Shown piece after piece: positions 32,112 to 40,927 of a stretch of DNA of 64,000 nt (the stretch's first letter is position 1; the number at the start of each line of letters is the position of its first letter). This stretch comes from Chloroflexota bacterium (GTDB taxonomy: Bacteria; Chloroflexota; Dehalococcoidia; GIF9; UBA5629): NCBI GenBank assembly GCA_016875875.1, contig VGOP01000007.1, positions 62,001-126,000 of the forward strand, in the 5' to 3' direction. Under the pieces are notes generated by a model, which did no database searches, was not told the origin of the DNA, and saw nothing but the letters and a program-made list of their open reading frames with translations. Both the position numbers and the translations under genes were made by a program.

Positions 32112-32624
32112 CTACGGGGGGACTCTCTGCATGGTTTCATATGTTCTTTCGACTGCTGCCTCGCCGTAAGTGGCTTCTATGGTAAGGATCAGCGTGCCGT
32201 TGTCGGAGTAATATTCCGCGCTGGCCACAGAAAGATATTGGGCTATCATGACTGGCTGCCCGCCAGTGTCATCCCGCATAAGCCTTTGCCCGCCGTCAGG
32301 CATATCTTGTAACTGGTAGACTATAGTCTTGTCGGGGGGTGTGATCTGCGGCTGTGTCAGTGTCAGGAATGTGGGGGTTCCCGGGTCTGAGTCGACCACT
32401 ATAGTCTGTGACATCAGGACATCGCGGGAGATCAAGTGGCCGGCGTTCTGCACCTGGCGTAAGGCGATAGCCCATTCGGTGCTCTTGGGGCTCAGTCTCA
32501 TCATGGTGATAATGGTCATTGAGGCAGCGCTGACGACTAAAGCGGCTATGGACATGGCGACCAAAAGTTCGATCAGGGTAAAGCCCTTCTCGGTTATTTT
32601 CAGTTTAATGTTTGTGCCCCACAT
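32112..32624 (-). CDS. Type IV pilus minor pilin, PilW/GspJ-like
   Basis: 170 residues with a class III signal 'ITEKG/FTLIELLVAMSIAALVVSAASM' and a C-terminal domain of PilW/GspJ type ('WAIALRQVQNAGHLISRDVLMSQTI'). The ATG at 32624 abuts a dispersed repeat beginning at about 32629 and no ribosome site is visible, so the repeat may have replaced the original leader; an internal start is not likely because the prepilin signal is intact. Probably part of a minor-pilin priming complex with the next two genes. Confidence 0.85.
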   Translation of the reverse strand: MWGTNIKLKITEKGFTLIELLVAMSIAALVVSAASMTIITMMRLSPKSTEWAIALRQVQNAGHLISRDVLMSQTIVVDSDPGTPTFLTLTQPQITPPDKTIVYQLQDMPDGGQRLMRDDTGGQPVMIAQYLSVASAEYYSDNGTLILTIEATYGEAAVERTYETMQRVPP

Positions 32625-32628
32625 ATTA

Positions 32629-32791
32629 GGAAATCCTAAATCCGAATTTCTAAACTCTAAACAAATTCAAAACTTCAAGTACCAATAACCAAAACATACA
32701 AAAAGCTGTCATGGCGAGGGGCGTCAGCCCCGTGGCGATCTTGGGGTGGCTGGAAAAGGCAATGAGATTGCCACGCTTGGCTCGCAATGAC
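32629..32791. repeat. A+T-rich repeat end plus palindromic element
   Basis: 32629-32700 is an A+T-rich repeat copy (AAATCCTAAATCCGAATTTC) and 32707-32791 is a TGTCATGGCGAG...CTCGCAATGACA element. Sits between two minor pilin genes of one operon. Confidence 0.7.
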
Positions 32792-32828
32792 AGGGAGGAA
32801 ACTCGCAATGACAGGGATGGGTATGTGT

Positions 32829-33266
32829 TCATTGTTTCGCCTTGTAGCCAACCATGATGAATGCTGTTTCTGTGTCATGGGTAACGGTGACTGTTATCTG
32901 CTGAAGTCCATCGTCGTTGGTAGGGTCATCACCTTTGGGATTTAGGCGTATAGCGGCGATGTCGATGTCATAGCCATCGGGGATGTCGGTCAGTTTTGCG
33001 GTCTGGTAATCCGGCGGGTTATTGGCATCATCATAGGGCCATCTCTTGATAGTTTCTAGCTGTGACTTAGCCAGGCTCTCAGCCGTTACGCTTTGATGGG
33101 TGACCATTACTCCTTTGGAGGAAATGGACATACCAAGGAGGAAAACGGCGGCCACGGCAGCTAAAATACCGAGAGCTACCAGGACCTCTAGTAAAGTTAG
33201 CCCTGGCACGCCGTTCTTAGCAGAGCAAAAGCCTGGCAAGGCCACCCGCTGCTGACTTCTGGTCAT
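32829..33266 (-). CDS. Type IV pilus minor pilin, PilV/GspI-like
   Basis: 145 residues. Long leader (about 19 residues) then 'GVPG/LTLLEVLVALGILAAVAAVFLLGM', a prepilin signal with Glu at position 5 of the mature form, as in PilV/GspI. 'VTAESLAKSQLETIKRWPYDD' is the typical early C-terminal segment of this group. ATG 33266 follows TTAGGAGGCAGG and starts 8 bp after the PilC stop, so it is translated with PilC. Confidence 0.87.
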   Translation of the reverse strand: MTRSQQRVALPGFCSAKNGVPGLTLLEVLVALGILAAVAAVFLLGMSISSKGVMVTHQSVTAESLAKSQLETIKRWPYDDANNPPDYQTAKLTDIPDGYDIDIAAIRLNPKGDDPTNDDGLQQITVTVTHDTETAFIMVGYKAKQ

Positions 33267-33274
33267 CCTGCCTC

Positions 33275-34480
33275 CTAACCCACCAGGTTCAGGGCGCCGT
33301 AGATGGGCATGAATACAGCTAAGGCGAGAAAGCCAACCATAATCCCCATGGCTATGGTCATCACCGGCTCGATCATGCTAATCATGGTCTGGGTCCGTCT
33401 TTCGGCTTCAATTTCAAAATTTTCAGCTACTATAATCAGTGAGTCATCCAGATTACCGGTTTCCTCGCCTACCTTGGTCATTTCCACCATTAGAGGCAGG
33501 AAAATCCGTTCACTGCTCATAGGTTTAGCTAGGCCCTGGCCTCTGAGCATGCCATGTTCTACTACACCCAAAGCTCTAGCTAACACTCTATTGCTGGTGG
33601 CTGAAGTGGTTAAGGTCATAACTTCAGGCAGTGGCAAACCAGCACGAAATAGCAGTGATAGGCTGCGACAAACACGTCCTAGCTCACTTACCTGAAGTAT
33701 GCGTCCGATTACGGGTATTTTCAGTAAAAGCCTGTCCCGCGTATAGCGCCCATTTGGTGTTCGAGCATATAAGAAGCCGACTATGAGCAGAGCGATGATA
33801 CCCACCAGTAGAAACAGGCCGTAGCTTCCAATGAAGGTCATTCCACCTACAAGCATCTTTGTGGGCAACGGTAAATCGCCGCCTAATGTTTCAAACATGG
33901 CGATCACTGGTTTCAGGAGGAAGCCAACCAGGAGAACGCCCACGACTATAGCTAGTGCCAAGACAACTGCGGGATACATTAATGCCTGCTTTATTTTACC
34001 GGCGGACGTGGCCTGACGCTCGGCATAATCGGCCAGGCTTCTGAGCACGGTTTCGAGCGAACCGGTTTGTTCGCCAACGTTAATCAGCTTGCAATAAAGG
34101 GAAGGAAAGACATTAGGATGCTGAGCTAGAGCCATTGATAATGATTTGCCACCACGAAGGTCGTTGATTACTGTTAGAAGCACCCCCTTAAGGCTTTTGT
34201 CTGTTGTTTGAGCTTCGAGGAGTTCCAGAGCCTGGATGATGCCAACTCCTGATTCCAAAAGCAGTGCCAGTTGCCGGCAGAAGGTAACCAGCTCGGACGG
34301 CTTGACTTTTGCCTGGAAAAGTCTCAATTGCTTGGGGACAAAGGTGGAGATAGGCTTAATGCTGACCACGCGGTAGCCGATGTTAGCCAGCATGTCTACA
34401 GCTGCTCTCTCATCCGCGGCTGAGACCTTTCCCTTGACTATTTGTCTGTCCCCGGTATAGCCGAGATAGGCATAGTCCAT
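33275..34480 (-). CDS. pilC: PilC/GspF-like type IV pilus platform protein
   Basis: 401 residues, normal size. Two tandem GspF domains (about 67-190 and 270-392) each ending in hydrophobic segments; motifs 'FCRQLALLLESGVGIIQALELLE' and 'VCRSLSLLFRAGLPLPEVMTL', plus 'GEETGNLDDSL'. N-terminal short domain 'YLGYTGDRQIVKGKVSAADERAA' as in archetypal PilC. It anchors the PilB motor at the membrane. GTAAAGGGTG precedes ATG 34480. It has its own promoter and box, so it begins a transcript running into the minor pilins. Confidence 0.93.
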   Translation of the reverse strand: MDYAYLGYTGDRQIVKGKVSAADERAAVDMLANIGYRVVSIKPISTFVPKQLRLFQAKVKPSELVTFCRQLALLLESGVGIIQALELLEAQTTDKSLKGVLLTVINDLRGGKSLSMALAQHPNVFPSLYCKLINVGEQTGSLETVLRSLADYAERQATSAGKIKQALMYPAVVLALAIVVGVLLVGFLLKPVIAMFETLGGDLPLPTKMLVGGMTFIGSYGLFLLVGIIALLIVGFLYARTPNGRYTRDRLLLKIPVIGRILQVSELGRVCRSLSLLFRAGLPLPEVMTLTTSATSNRVLARALGVVEHGMLRGQGLAKPMSSERIFLPLMVEMTKVGEETGNLDDSLIIVAENFEIEAERRTQTMISMIEPVMTIAMGIMVGFLALAVFMPIYGALNLVG

Positions 34481-34545
34481 GTTACTTCACCCTTTACATT
34501 ATCTGACGAGGCTAAAAGCTCGCCACTAATTTATTAGCTATCTTC

Positions 34546-34624
34546 ATCATATATTATCGATAGTGCAATGTCCACCGAGAGATAGCTAATTTGCCACTTT
34601 TCGGGTAGTAAATTAGTACTAGGT
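34546..34624 (-). promoter_or_regulatory. Promoter of the pilC transcript with upstream TAGTACTAA box
   Basis: Reverse strand: TGGACA (34574-34569), 17-bp spacer, TATGAT (34551-34546). The box ACCTAGTACTAATTTAC lies upstream (34624-34608), its core starting 47 bp from the -35. The rest of the 307-bp gap between pilC and pilB shows no gene. Confidence 0.55.
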
Positions 34625-34787
34625 GGGCAGACAACAGCCTCATCCCCTTAATCCCCGTCTTTTTCCCATACCCCAGCCAGGGGTGAATCTTGTGCTGAAT
34701 GCCTGCCTACTATATCCCCCTTTACATTATCTACGAGGCTAAAGGCTGGCAACTGCATGTTTAGGCCCGTCAGTATATTTAAAGGCC

Positions 34788-37181
34788 TTAGTCACCTATG
34801 GAATAGGCATTGCGCAGCACTTCGTAAGGCGTGGTGATACCGGCTCTAGCCTTAAGCATGCCGTCTTTGGCTAGAGTTAGCATTCCTTCTTCGATTGCCT
34901 TGGCCCGAATTTCAGCGGCGGGGGCCCCGGTAACAATTGCCCGTTTGATTTCATCGCTCACTGTCAGGATTTCGAAAATGCCTGTCCTGCCCAGATAGCC
35001 GGTGTAAGTGCACATTTTGCAGCCAGCGCCAGAAGCAAATTCGCTGCGTTCCTCACCTGTTTCGCGGTGATAAGCTGCTTGCTCCACTATAGGCACGTTG
35101 GTCTTGCGGGCGCAATTAGGACAAACACGCCGAACCATTCTTTGTGCCACAATGCAGATGACTGCTGAGCATATCAGGAAGGGTTCAACACCAAGGTCAA
35201 TAAGTCGAAAGAGGACGCCTACAGTGTCGTTAGCGTGAACTGAAGATAGCACTAGATGCCCGGTGAGAGCAGATTGAGTGGCTATATCAGCCGTCTCGCT
35301 ATCCCGGATTTCACCGACTAGGATAACGTCAGGGTCAAGGCGGACGATAGCCCGCAGCCCACTGGCAAAGGTTACACCGGCCTTGGGATTTATTTGTATT
35401 TGGTTTACGCCTCGGAAACGGTACTCCACAGGGTCTTCAATGGTGATGATATTGCGGCCCACCTTATCCAAGGAGTTGACTGCGGCGTAAAGGGTGGTGG
35501 TTTTGCCGGCACCGGTAGGGCCGCTGAGTAAGACCATGCCATAAGGTGCCATGAGCATGCGCTCGAATCTTTCCTGGCTCTCAGGCAGGAAACCGAGCTG
35601 AGATAAAGACATGACTGCCATTGATTTGTCCAGAAGGCGAAGCACCGCCGTTTCACCGTGTACAGTGCTGATAGTGGCTACCCGGATATCAATATCTCTT
35701 CCTGTGGTGACAACTGAGAACTGGCCATCCTGGGGACGGCGTGGGTCAGCGATATTCATACCGGCGAGGATCTTAATACGGGAAATAAGTGGACCATGAG
35801 CGCCAACGGGCAAGGAGGTAACCTCATGAAGAATGCCATCAATGCGATAGCGGACACGGAGCCTGTCTATTTCAGGCTCGATATGGATGTCAGAAGATCG
35901 GGACTTCACGCCCTCTTCGACCAGCAGACTTAGAGCCTTGGCTACCGGGGAATCGTCAGCTACTACTTCGGCGGACCTATCTATAGGTATTACTTCGATG
36001 GATGGTGCCACCATGCCGAACTGTTTGGCTATTTCGCTAAAGGCTTTGTAGTTGAAATCAATGGCCTCCTGTATATCTATAGGTGTGGCTAACACCGCCT
36101 CAATTCTTCTCTTGGTCTTAGCGGCTAGGGCTTGTATAGCTAAAACATCGTCAGGGTTGGCCATGGCCACACGTAAGGTGTTGTCATCAACTGCGAGTGG
36201 TACTACATTATACTTTCTAGCCAGTTTTTCAGGGATTAAATTAAGTGCTTCTGGCGTTGGAGCTTGCGTCAGTACATTAAGTCGGGCGACGCCGGAAGGT
36301 GGTCCGGTAACCACTGGTTCAATGGGTATTGGTTTGGTCACTGGGGCCGGTGCTGGTTCGGTTACTTTGACTGTCGTCGGTTCTGTGCTTGACTGTGCAG
36401 GTGCGTTTTTGGCCATGTGGGGTTCATGGGTTGGTTTCTGTGGAGTTGCTTTGGCAACTTCGAAGACTGTTATCTGCTGTCTTTCAGCTAATTGCTTGGC
36501 TTCATGGCTGAGCTTAGGTGATGCCACGAGCACGCTGCGGATGATGCCAGTGTCCTGAGCTCTAGCGTCAAGCAAAGACACAGGCTCCATGTCTACCTCA
36601 TCGTTTGCAGACAGGAAATCTATGCTCACTGGATGTGTGATAAGGCCATCGTCAATGTAAGCCAATACATCAAAGGTATGCTCAATTCCTGATATACCTT
36701 TTACTTTGGCGTTTTCCTCGAGTCTATAACCATGCTCAGTTAAAGATTTAAGGAGTTGGGCTCTGCTGCTGAATTCAACTGGCTTATGGTGTTTAGCTGA
36801 TTGTGGTGGCGCTGTATTCAGGAAAGCGTCCAATCTATTGTTGTCAAAGACCTTTATCCGCTGTTGCTGGGCGAAATTGACGGCCATGGCGCCGAGTTTG
36901 GGTATAGCAATGAAGATTTTGTCAGGGATGTTGACATCATTAGCCTTTTCATCGAAATTGAATATAGCACCTAAGCCCACCTCTTCACGCTGGCTGACAG
37001 ATAAGCCAATGACAATATCATAGCTGAAAAAGCCAGCGTCCTTATGAGCCAGCATGGCAAAGGTATGCTCAGTTCCCGAGCTCCCTTTGATTTTGGCATC
37101 TGTGGTTATTTCGTAACCATAGTGCTTCAAGTGTTGTGCTAGCTGGCTCTCAAGTGCCTGCTCAGAATCCGCCTTTGCCAT
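34788..37181 (-). CDS. pilB: PilB-type assembly ATPase with two extra N-terminal Mrr-like domains
   Basis: 797 residues, about 230 longer than ordinary PilB. Residues about 8-115 and 135-240 are two copies of a domain starting 'LxxHGYxxxxxAKIKGSSGTEHTF' and ending 'PKLxxxAxxxAxxQxIxVF'; the pattern recalls PD-(D/E)XK (Mrr-like) folds without a full catalytic set. A Pro/Thr linker leads to an MshEN-like domain (about 295-385, 'LNLIPEKLARKYNVVPL'). The ATPase has Walker A GPTGAGKTTT (from residue 554), 'TIEDPVEYRF', Walker B 'DPDVILVGEIRD' and the zinc tetra-cysteine CPNC...CKMC. It powers pilus extension. Downstream of the first roadblock gene by 106 bp. Confidence 0.93.
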   Translation of the reverse strand: MAKADSEQALESQLAQHLKHYGYEITTDAKIKGSSGTEHTFAMLAHKDAGFFSYDIVIGLSVSQREEVGLGAIFNFDEKANDVNIPDKIFIAIPKLGAMAVNFAQQQRIKVFDNNRLDAFLNTAPPQSAKHHKPVEFSSRAQLLKSLTEHGYRLEENAKVKGISGIEHTFDVLAYIDDGLITHPVSIDFLSANDEVDMEPVSLLDARAQDTGIIRSVLVASPKLSHEAKQLAERQQITVFEVAKATPQKPTHEPHMAKNAPAQSSTEPTTVKVTEPAPAPVTKPIPIEPVVTGPPSGVARLNVLTQAPTPEALNLIPEKLARKYNVVPLAVDDNTLRVAMANPDDVLAIQALAAKTKRRIEAVLATPIDIQEAIDFNYKAFSEIAKQFGMVAPSIEVIPIDRSAEVVADDSPVAKALSLLVEEGVKSRSSDIHIEPEIDRLRVRYRIDGILHEVTSLPVGAHGPLISRIKILAGMNIADPRRPQDGQFSVVTTGRDIDIRVATISTVHGETAVLRLLDKSMAVMSLSQLGFLPESQERFERMLMAPYGMVLLSGPTGAGKTTTLYAAVNSLDKVGRNIITIEDPVEYRFRGVNQIQINPKAGVTFASGLRAIVRLDPDVILVGEIRDSETADIATQSALTGHLVLSSVHANDTVGVLFRLIDLGVEPFLICSAVICIVAQRMVRRVCPNCARKTNVPIVEQAAYHRETGEERSEFASGAGCKMCTYTGYLGRTGIFEILTVSDEIKRAIVTGAPAAEIRAKAIEEGMLTLAKDGMLKARAGITTPYEVLRNAYSIGD

Positions 37182-37287
37182 CTTTAATTTCGCCTCATCT
37201 TGAGTACAAGGGAATTTCAGACATGTAACCCCATGAACCCCAAGGTATGGGTTTCACAGGGTTTATCTTTTTGGTGACTATTTGGTT

Positions 37288-37713
37288 TCAGGGCACGGTT
37301 GTTCCCAAGCCATCCCTTCGGGGTAATGGCTCCACGCCTGGTAGAGCCTGCTCCAGTCTGGGGGCATAGTTATTGCTGGCCATGCGTGTCATACCCAGGG
37401 GAACAGTCTTTGGGGCATTCACTACCATGAAGCAGGCACCATCGGCTATCGGCTTAATCACCTGATAGCTGAAGGCGGTAGTGAATATGATATCATCGAG
37501 CTTGCCAAATCCGGAAGTCGACTGTTTGAATGCATCAATTGCCATATGAATCGTTTGGATGAATTGGCCATACGTTTCAGGAGGAATTTTATTCTCGGGT
37601 GACTCCCAGGATGAAAGCACCATCCCATCATTATCTGCTACCATCATCACCCAGGTTCCGGCCAGTCCACTTGCCATCTGGGACAATATTTCCTTCATCC
37701 TAATATCTGGCAT
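37288..37713 (-). CDS. Roadblock/LC7-like protein, copy 1
   Basis: 141 residues. 'GTWVMMVADNDGMVLSSWESPEN' followed by an amphipathic helix, 'LDDIIFTTAFSYQVIKPIADGACFMVVNAPKTVPLG' and a final helix fit the roadblock/LC7 (MglB-like) alpha/beta layout. Such proteins are small dimers that regulate Ras-like GTPases; in myxobacteria MglB-MglA sets pilus polarity. No MglA-like GTPase lies in this window. The C-terminal tail 'LPRRDGLGTTVP' is shared by all three copies. It has its own promoter and is directly upstream of pilB, so a role in regulating the motor is inferred. Confidence 0.7.
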   Translation of the reverse strand: MPDIRMKEILSQMASGLAGTWVMMVADNDGMVLSSWESPENKIPPETYGQFIQTIHMAIDAFKQSTSGFGKLDDIIFTTAFSYQVIKPIADGACFMVVNAPKTVPLGMTRMASNNYAPRLEQALPGVEPLPRRDGLGTTVP

Positions 37714-37734
37714 TAGACTTTACCTCTTAGTTCC

Positions 37735-37842
37735 AGTGTAAGCAAGTCAAAGTACGTTTGTCAAGCTCATCAATGAATTCTGCATAGCACTTTAGTACTA
37801 TATGGCACTTTTGTAAGGAATCATGAGCGGCGAATTAGTGCT
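37735..37842 (-). promoter_or_regulatory. Promoter and TAGTACTAA box of roadblock copy 1 and pilB
   Basis: Reverse strand TTGACA (37764-37759), 18-bp spacer, TACACT (37740-37735), only 21 bp from the start codon. TAGTACTAA at 37800-37792 lies 36 bp upstream of the -35. A degenerate CACTAATTCGCCGCTCATGA block follows upstream (about 37838-37819). The whole arrangement is repeated at 39299-39400. Confidence 0.6.
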
Positions 37843-37979
37843 GTAAATGTGGGATAGCGAAAAGATGATAATGCCAATAGTCAATAAGAGAAAATACTGA
37901 GAAAGGACAAAATACACGAGGTACTTCTGGCTCAACCCGACCGATGCCTAGGCTTGTTTTGCTGCTGTTTTGTCTGGTT

Positions 37980-38420
37980 TCAGGGCACGATTGTTCCCAG
38001 GCCATCACTTCGTGGCGATGGTGCGTGGCCCGGTAGAGCCTGTTCCACTCTAGGAGCATAAATGTTGCACTGCGTACGTATTTCACCCAGAGGCATGTTC
38101 CTTGGGGCACTTACTACTATAAAGCAAGTTGCGTCAGCTATCGGTTTAATCAACTGATAAATAAGGGTGGTGCTGAATATTATATCATCGAACCTGGTGA
38201 AACCGACAGGTGACTGTTTGAATACATTCATTGTGGCGTTAAATATTTGGATGAACCCGCCCAGTCCTTCAGGGGAAACTTTATTATCGGGCGACTGCCA
38301 AGATGCAAGCACCATGCCATCGGTATCTACCACTGTTATCATCCAGATTCCCCCCAGTCCCCTTGATGTCAGTACCCTTGCCATTTCGGACAATATGTCT
38401 TTCATGTTGGCATCTGGCAC
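37980..38420 (-). CDS. Roadblock/LC7-like protein, copy 2
   Basis: 146 residues, GTG start at 38420 after CGGAGGTAACC. Same fold and order as copies 1 and 3 ('GGIWMITVVDTDGMVLASWQSPDN', 'FDDIIFSTTLIYQLIKPIADATCFIVVSAPRNMPLG', tail 'SPRSDGLGTIVP'). It has a small insertion near residue 15 ('VLTSRGLG') and is the most divergent of the three. It likely shares a transcript with copy 3, which is upstream. Confidence 0.7.
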   Translation of the reverse strand: MPDANMKDILSEMARVLTSRGLGGIWMITVVDTDGMVLASWQSPDNKVSPEGLGGFIQIFNATMNVFKQSPVGFTRFDDIIFSTTLIYQLIKPIADATCFIVVSAPRNMPLGEIRTQCNIYAPRVEQALPGHAPSPRSDGLGTIVP

Positions 38421-38477
38421 TACGGGTTACCTCCGTTCTGTCTGTTTCTGATGTTGGATTTTTCTCAGGCGTTACGT

Positions 38478-38519
38478 GAACTGACTGTCAACTGTTTGCT
38501 CGGAATCCGCCTTCGCCGT
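38478..38519 (-). pseudogene. Fossil of the pilB start, duplicated with a roadblock gene
   Basis: The reverse strand reads TAKADSEQTVDSQF, against MAKADSEQALESQL at the pilB start; the ATG is changed to ACG. Similarity continues into the upstream leader, where CTCAAAATGAGGCGAAA (about 38540) matches CTCAAGATGAGGCGAAA before pilB. It stops being recognisable after 14 codons. Confidence 0.75.
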
Positions 38520-38624
38520 TCTTGTTTCGCCTCATTTTGAGCACAAGACTATTTCAGGACGCATACTATATAAACCCTGATGTATAGGTTGCACAGATTT
38601 TGTCTTGTTGCTGCTTGTTTGGCT

Positions 38625-39050
38625 TCAGGGCACTACTGTTCCTAAGCCATCGCTTCGGGGCAACGGTTCCCGGCCTGGTAGAGCCTGCTCCAACCTAGGA
38701 GCAAAATTGGTGCACGCCATGCGTATCATACCTAGAGGCACGCTCCTGGGGGCACTCACAAATAGAAAGCAAGCCCCCTCAGCTATTGGCTTAGCCAGCA
38801 TATAGCTGAATTGCGTGGTGTATGTGACATCATCGAGCTTGGTGAATCCGACAGTCGACGCCTTGAATGCATTGATAGACGCGTTAATTATTTGAATGAA
38901 CCCACCGAAGGCTTCAGGGGAAACTCTATTTTCGGGTGACTCCCAGGATGAAAGCACCATGCCATCGCTGTCGGCTACCATTACCACCCAGGTTCCTCCC
39001 AGCCCCCTTGCCATTTCGGACACTAAGTCCTTCAATGAAGTACCTGCCAC
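38625..39050 (-). CDS. Roadblock/LC7-like protein, copy 3
   Basis: 141 residues, GTG start at 39050 behind GAAAGGAGATAAG. Very similar to copy 1 ('GTWVVMVADSDGMVLSSWESPEN', 'LDDVTYTTQFSYMLAKPIAEGACFLFVSAPRSVPLG', tail 'LPRSDGLGTVVP'). Its promoter and box also match copy 1, and a relic of the pilB start lies just downstream of it, so it belongs to a duplicated [pilB start - roadblock - promoter] unit. Confidence 0.7.
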   Translation of the reverse strand: MAGTSLKDLVSEMARGLGGTWVVMVADSDGMVLSSWESPENRVSPEAFGGFIQIINASINAFKASTVGFTKLDDVTYTTQFSYMLAKPIAEGACFLFVSAPRSVPLGMIRMACTNFAPRLEQALPGREPLPRSDGLGTVVP

Positions 39051-39298
39051 TACGACTTATCTCCTTTCTCTCTATTCCTGATGTGGGAAAAGAGTCTATG
39101 GTCAATGTCTTGCTTTTTATTAGGTTCTATGTGGTTCCCTATTTCCTCACCTCCTTATTGTGCCGGAAGTCTTGCGTTGCTGATAAGAGCCTATATCAGA
39201 TAGTCTCCGACACCTACGGCTCCTCTTTCACCTCTTATGCGAACTCGATATTTTCAGCCATCCTCTCTTTATGGAACGCAATTATATTACTTGACTCA

Positions 39299-39400
39299 AG
39301 TGTAAGCATGTCGCCGTACATTTGTCAAGTTCACCGATACGTGCCATATAGGACTTTAGTACTATATGGCAATTTTGTAGCAATCGTGAGCGGTGAATTA
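39299..39400 (-). promoter_or_regulatory. Promoter and TAGTACTAA box upstream of roadblock copy 3
   Basis: Reverse strand TTGACA (39328-39323), 18-bp spacer, TACACT (39304-39299); TAGTACTAA at 39364-39356, again 36 bp above the -35, followed upstream by GCGCTAATTCACCGCTCACG. The leader to the gene at 39050 is about 240 nt and contains no gene that I can see. Confidence 0.6.
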
Positions 39401-39532
39401 GCGCTATGAAAGTCAGATAGTTAAACAGGCAACGATATTATAAAGATGGCATAGAGTTGCGCTATTTATACTGGCGAAGGTCTTGATTTGGAAAATGAGC
39501 GGGCCACGAGCACTGGTTGATATAGGCATATT

Positions 39533-40894
39533 CTATGCTAGTTTGGCTGGGTTGTTAACTTCAATAACTTTGATTCTTTGATATTGGGCAAACTGTTTGG
39601 CTGCATGGCTGAGCTTGGGGCAGGCGAGCAAAAGTTTATCGTGGATGCCTACATCGTAGGCTTTGGTATCAAATGAAGACGCGGCATCAAAGCTGACCTC
39701 ATCTTTGGCTACTAGAATACTTATGCCTAAGGTGTGGTTTATGATGCCATCGTTGTGGAAAGCCAGCATATCAAAGGTATGCTCGATTCCAGACCTGCCT
39801 AAAATCTTGGCTTTTTCCTCGAATTTGTAGCCGGAGTTTTTTAAGTGTTGTAAAAGCTGGGCTCTGGTTTCGAAGATGAAAGGCTTGCCGCTTGATTTCT
39901 TTTGGGTTGATGTGGGAGGCGAATCAAGGAGGGTTTCCAGGTCTTTTTCCTCAATGACTTTAATCCTTTGCTGCCGGGCAAATTGTCCAGCTTCAGAGCT
40001 GAGTTTGGGCATAACCAGCAAAACCTTGTCGTGTATACCCAAATCATATACCTTGTTATCGAAAGCGAAAACCTCAGCTAAGCTTACTTCCTGTCCCTGG
40101 CTATCAACTAGTATGCCGATGCCGAGCGTGTAAGTTATTAAACCATCGTTTCGTTGTGCCAGGATGTCTATTAAATGTTTAGCTCCTGATTTAGTTGTAC
40201 CGTTGACCTGGGCACTTTCAACCACCTCATAGCCCTGGTTCTTAAGAAAGTCTACGAATAGTGGTCTTTCGCTAAGCTCAAATACAAGCCGGCGTTTCAT
40301 CTTCTCATTGAGGCGATAGGAATAGAGGTTGGTCTCTTTTGCCTCATCCCCAGAGAAGAAGAATGAGCATTGGAGGCACTCCCAGCTGGGTGTAGCTTCT
40401 TTTGATATACCACCGCATTCACGGCATTTGTAATTGATGCCTAGACTCTGATAGTCAGTGCCGAGGAATCTAAGTTCCAGTTTGCATTTAGGGCAGATGT
40501 ATTTACCACTATCCACATAGTCATCTTCTAGGCTGTTGTTGCAGCAGGTGAAGTGTTCCAGGACTCGTCCCTTGGCTATGTTTCCGGAGCCACACTTGGG
40601 ACACCCAAGCACGGGTTTCAAACTCGGAGACTGGCACCGGGGACAAAAGGAAATATTTTGATGGGACTGCCTCTCAAGAATAGCTTCATTAGCCAGGAAT
40701 TCTAAAGTTGTTACAGCTTCCCGAGTTGTCGACCCTAGGAGGCTTTCTGCTTGGGGGTAGGCGAAACCGTCCTTGGTGGCTAAGTTAATGGTCGGACTAA
40801 TCTCGCTGATATTGCCTACCAGAATCTCTTTGACCAACTCCATGGCCTTAGAGCCCTGTTTTGTTATTCCGATTACGTCAATGACCTCGACCAT
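39533..40894 (-). CDS. Zinc-ribbon protein with two PilB-type Mrr-like domains
   Basis: 453 residues. Residues 1-75 look like a winged helix. Residues about 83-205 hold six or more Cys pairs (CPRC, CPKC, CC, CPKC, CREC, CLQC), a multi-ribbon region perhaps related to the TackOD1 output domain (low certainty). Two copies of the domain found at the PilB N terminus follow: about 212-320 ('LKNQGYEVVESAQVNG', 'PKLSSEAGQFARQQRIKVIE') and about 345-450 ('LKNSGYKFEEKAKILG', 'GIEHTFDMLAF', 'PKLSHAAKQFAQYQRIKVIE'). Own promoter with CTAGGACTAA box. Probably a DNA- or partner-binding regulator communicating with PilB. Confidence 0.7.
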   Translation of the reverse strand: MVEVIDVIGITKQGSKAMELVKEILVGNISEISPTINLATKDGFAYPQAESLLGSTTREAVTTLEFLANEAILERQSHQNISFCPRCQSPSLKPVLGCPKCGSGNIAKGRVLEHFTCCNNSLEDDYVDSGKYICPKCKLELRFLGTDYQSLGINYKCRECGGISKEATPSWECLQCSFFFSGDEAKETNLYSYRLNEKMKRRLVFELSERPLFVDFLKNQGYEVVESAQVNGTTKSGAKHLIDILAQRNDGLITYTLGIGILVDSQGQEVSLAEVFAFDNKVYDLGIHDKVLLVMPKLSSEAGQFARQQRIKVIEEKDLETLLDSPPTSTQKKSSGKPFIFETRAQLLQHLKNSGYKFEEKAKILGRSGIEHTFDMLAFHNDGIINHTLGISILVAKDEVSFDAASSFDTKAYDVGIHDKLLLACPKLSHAAKQFAQYQRIKVIEVNNPAKLA

Positions 40895-40927
40895 TGCCTT
40901 CTCCTGCTATTTGATTCCGATTGAAAC

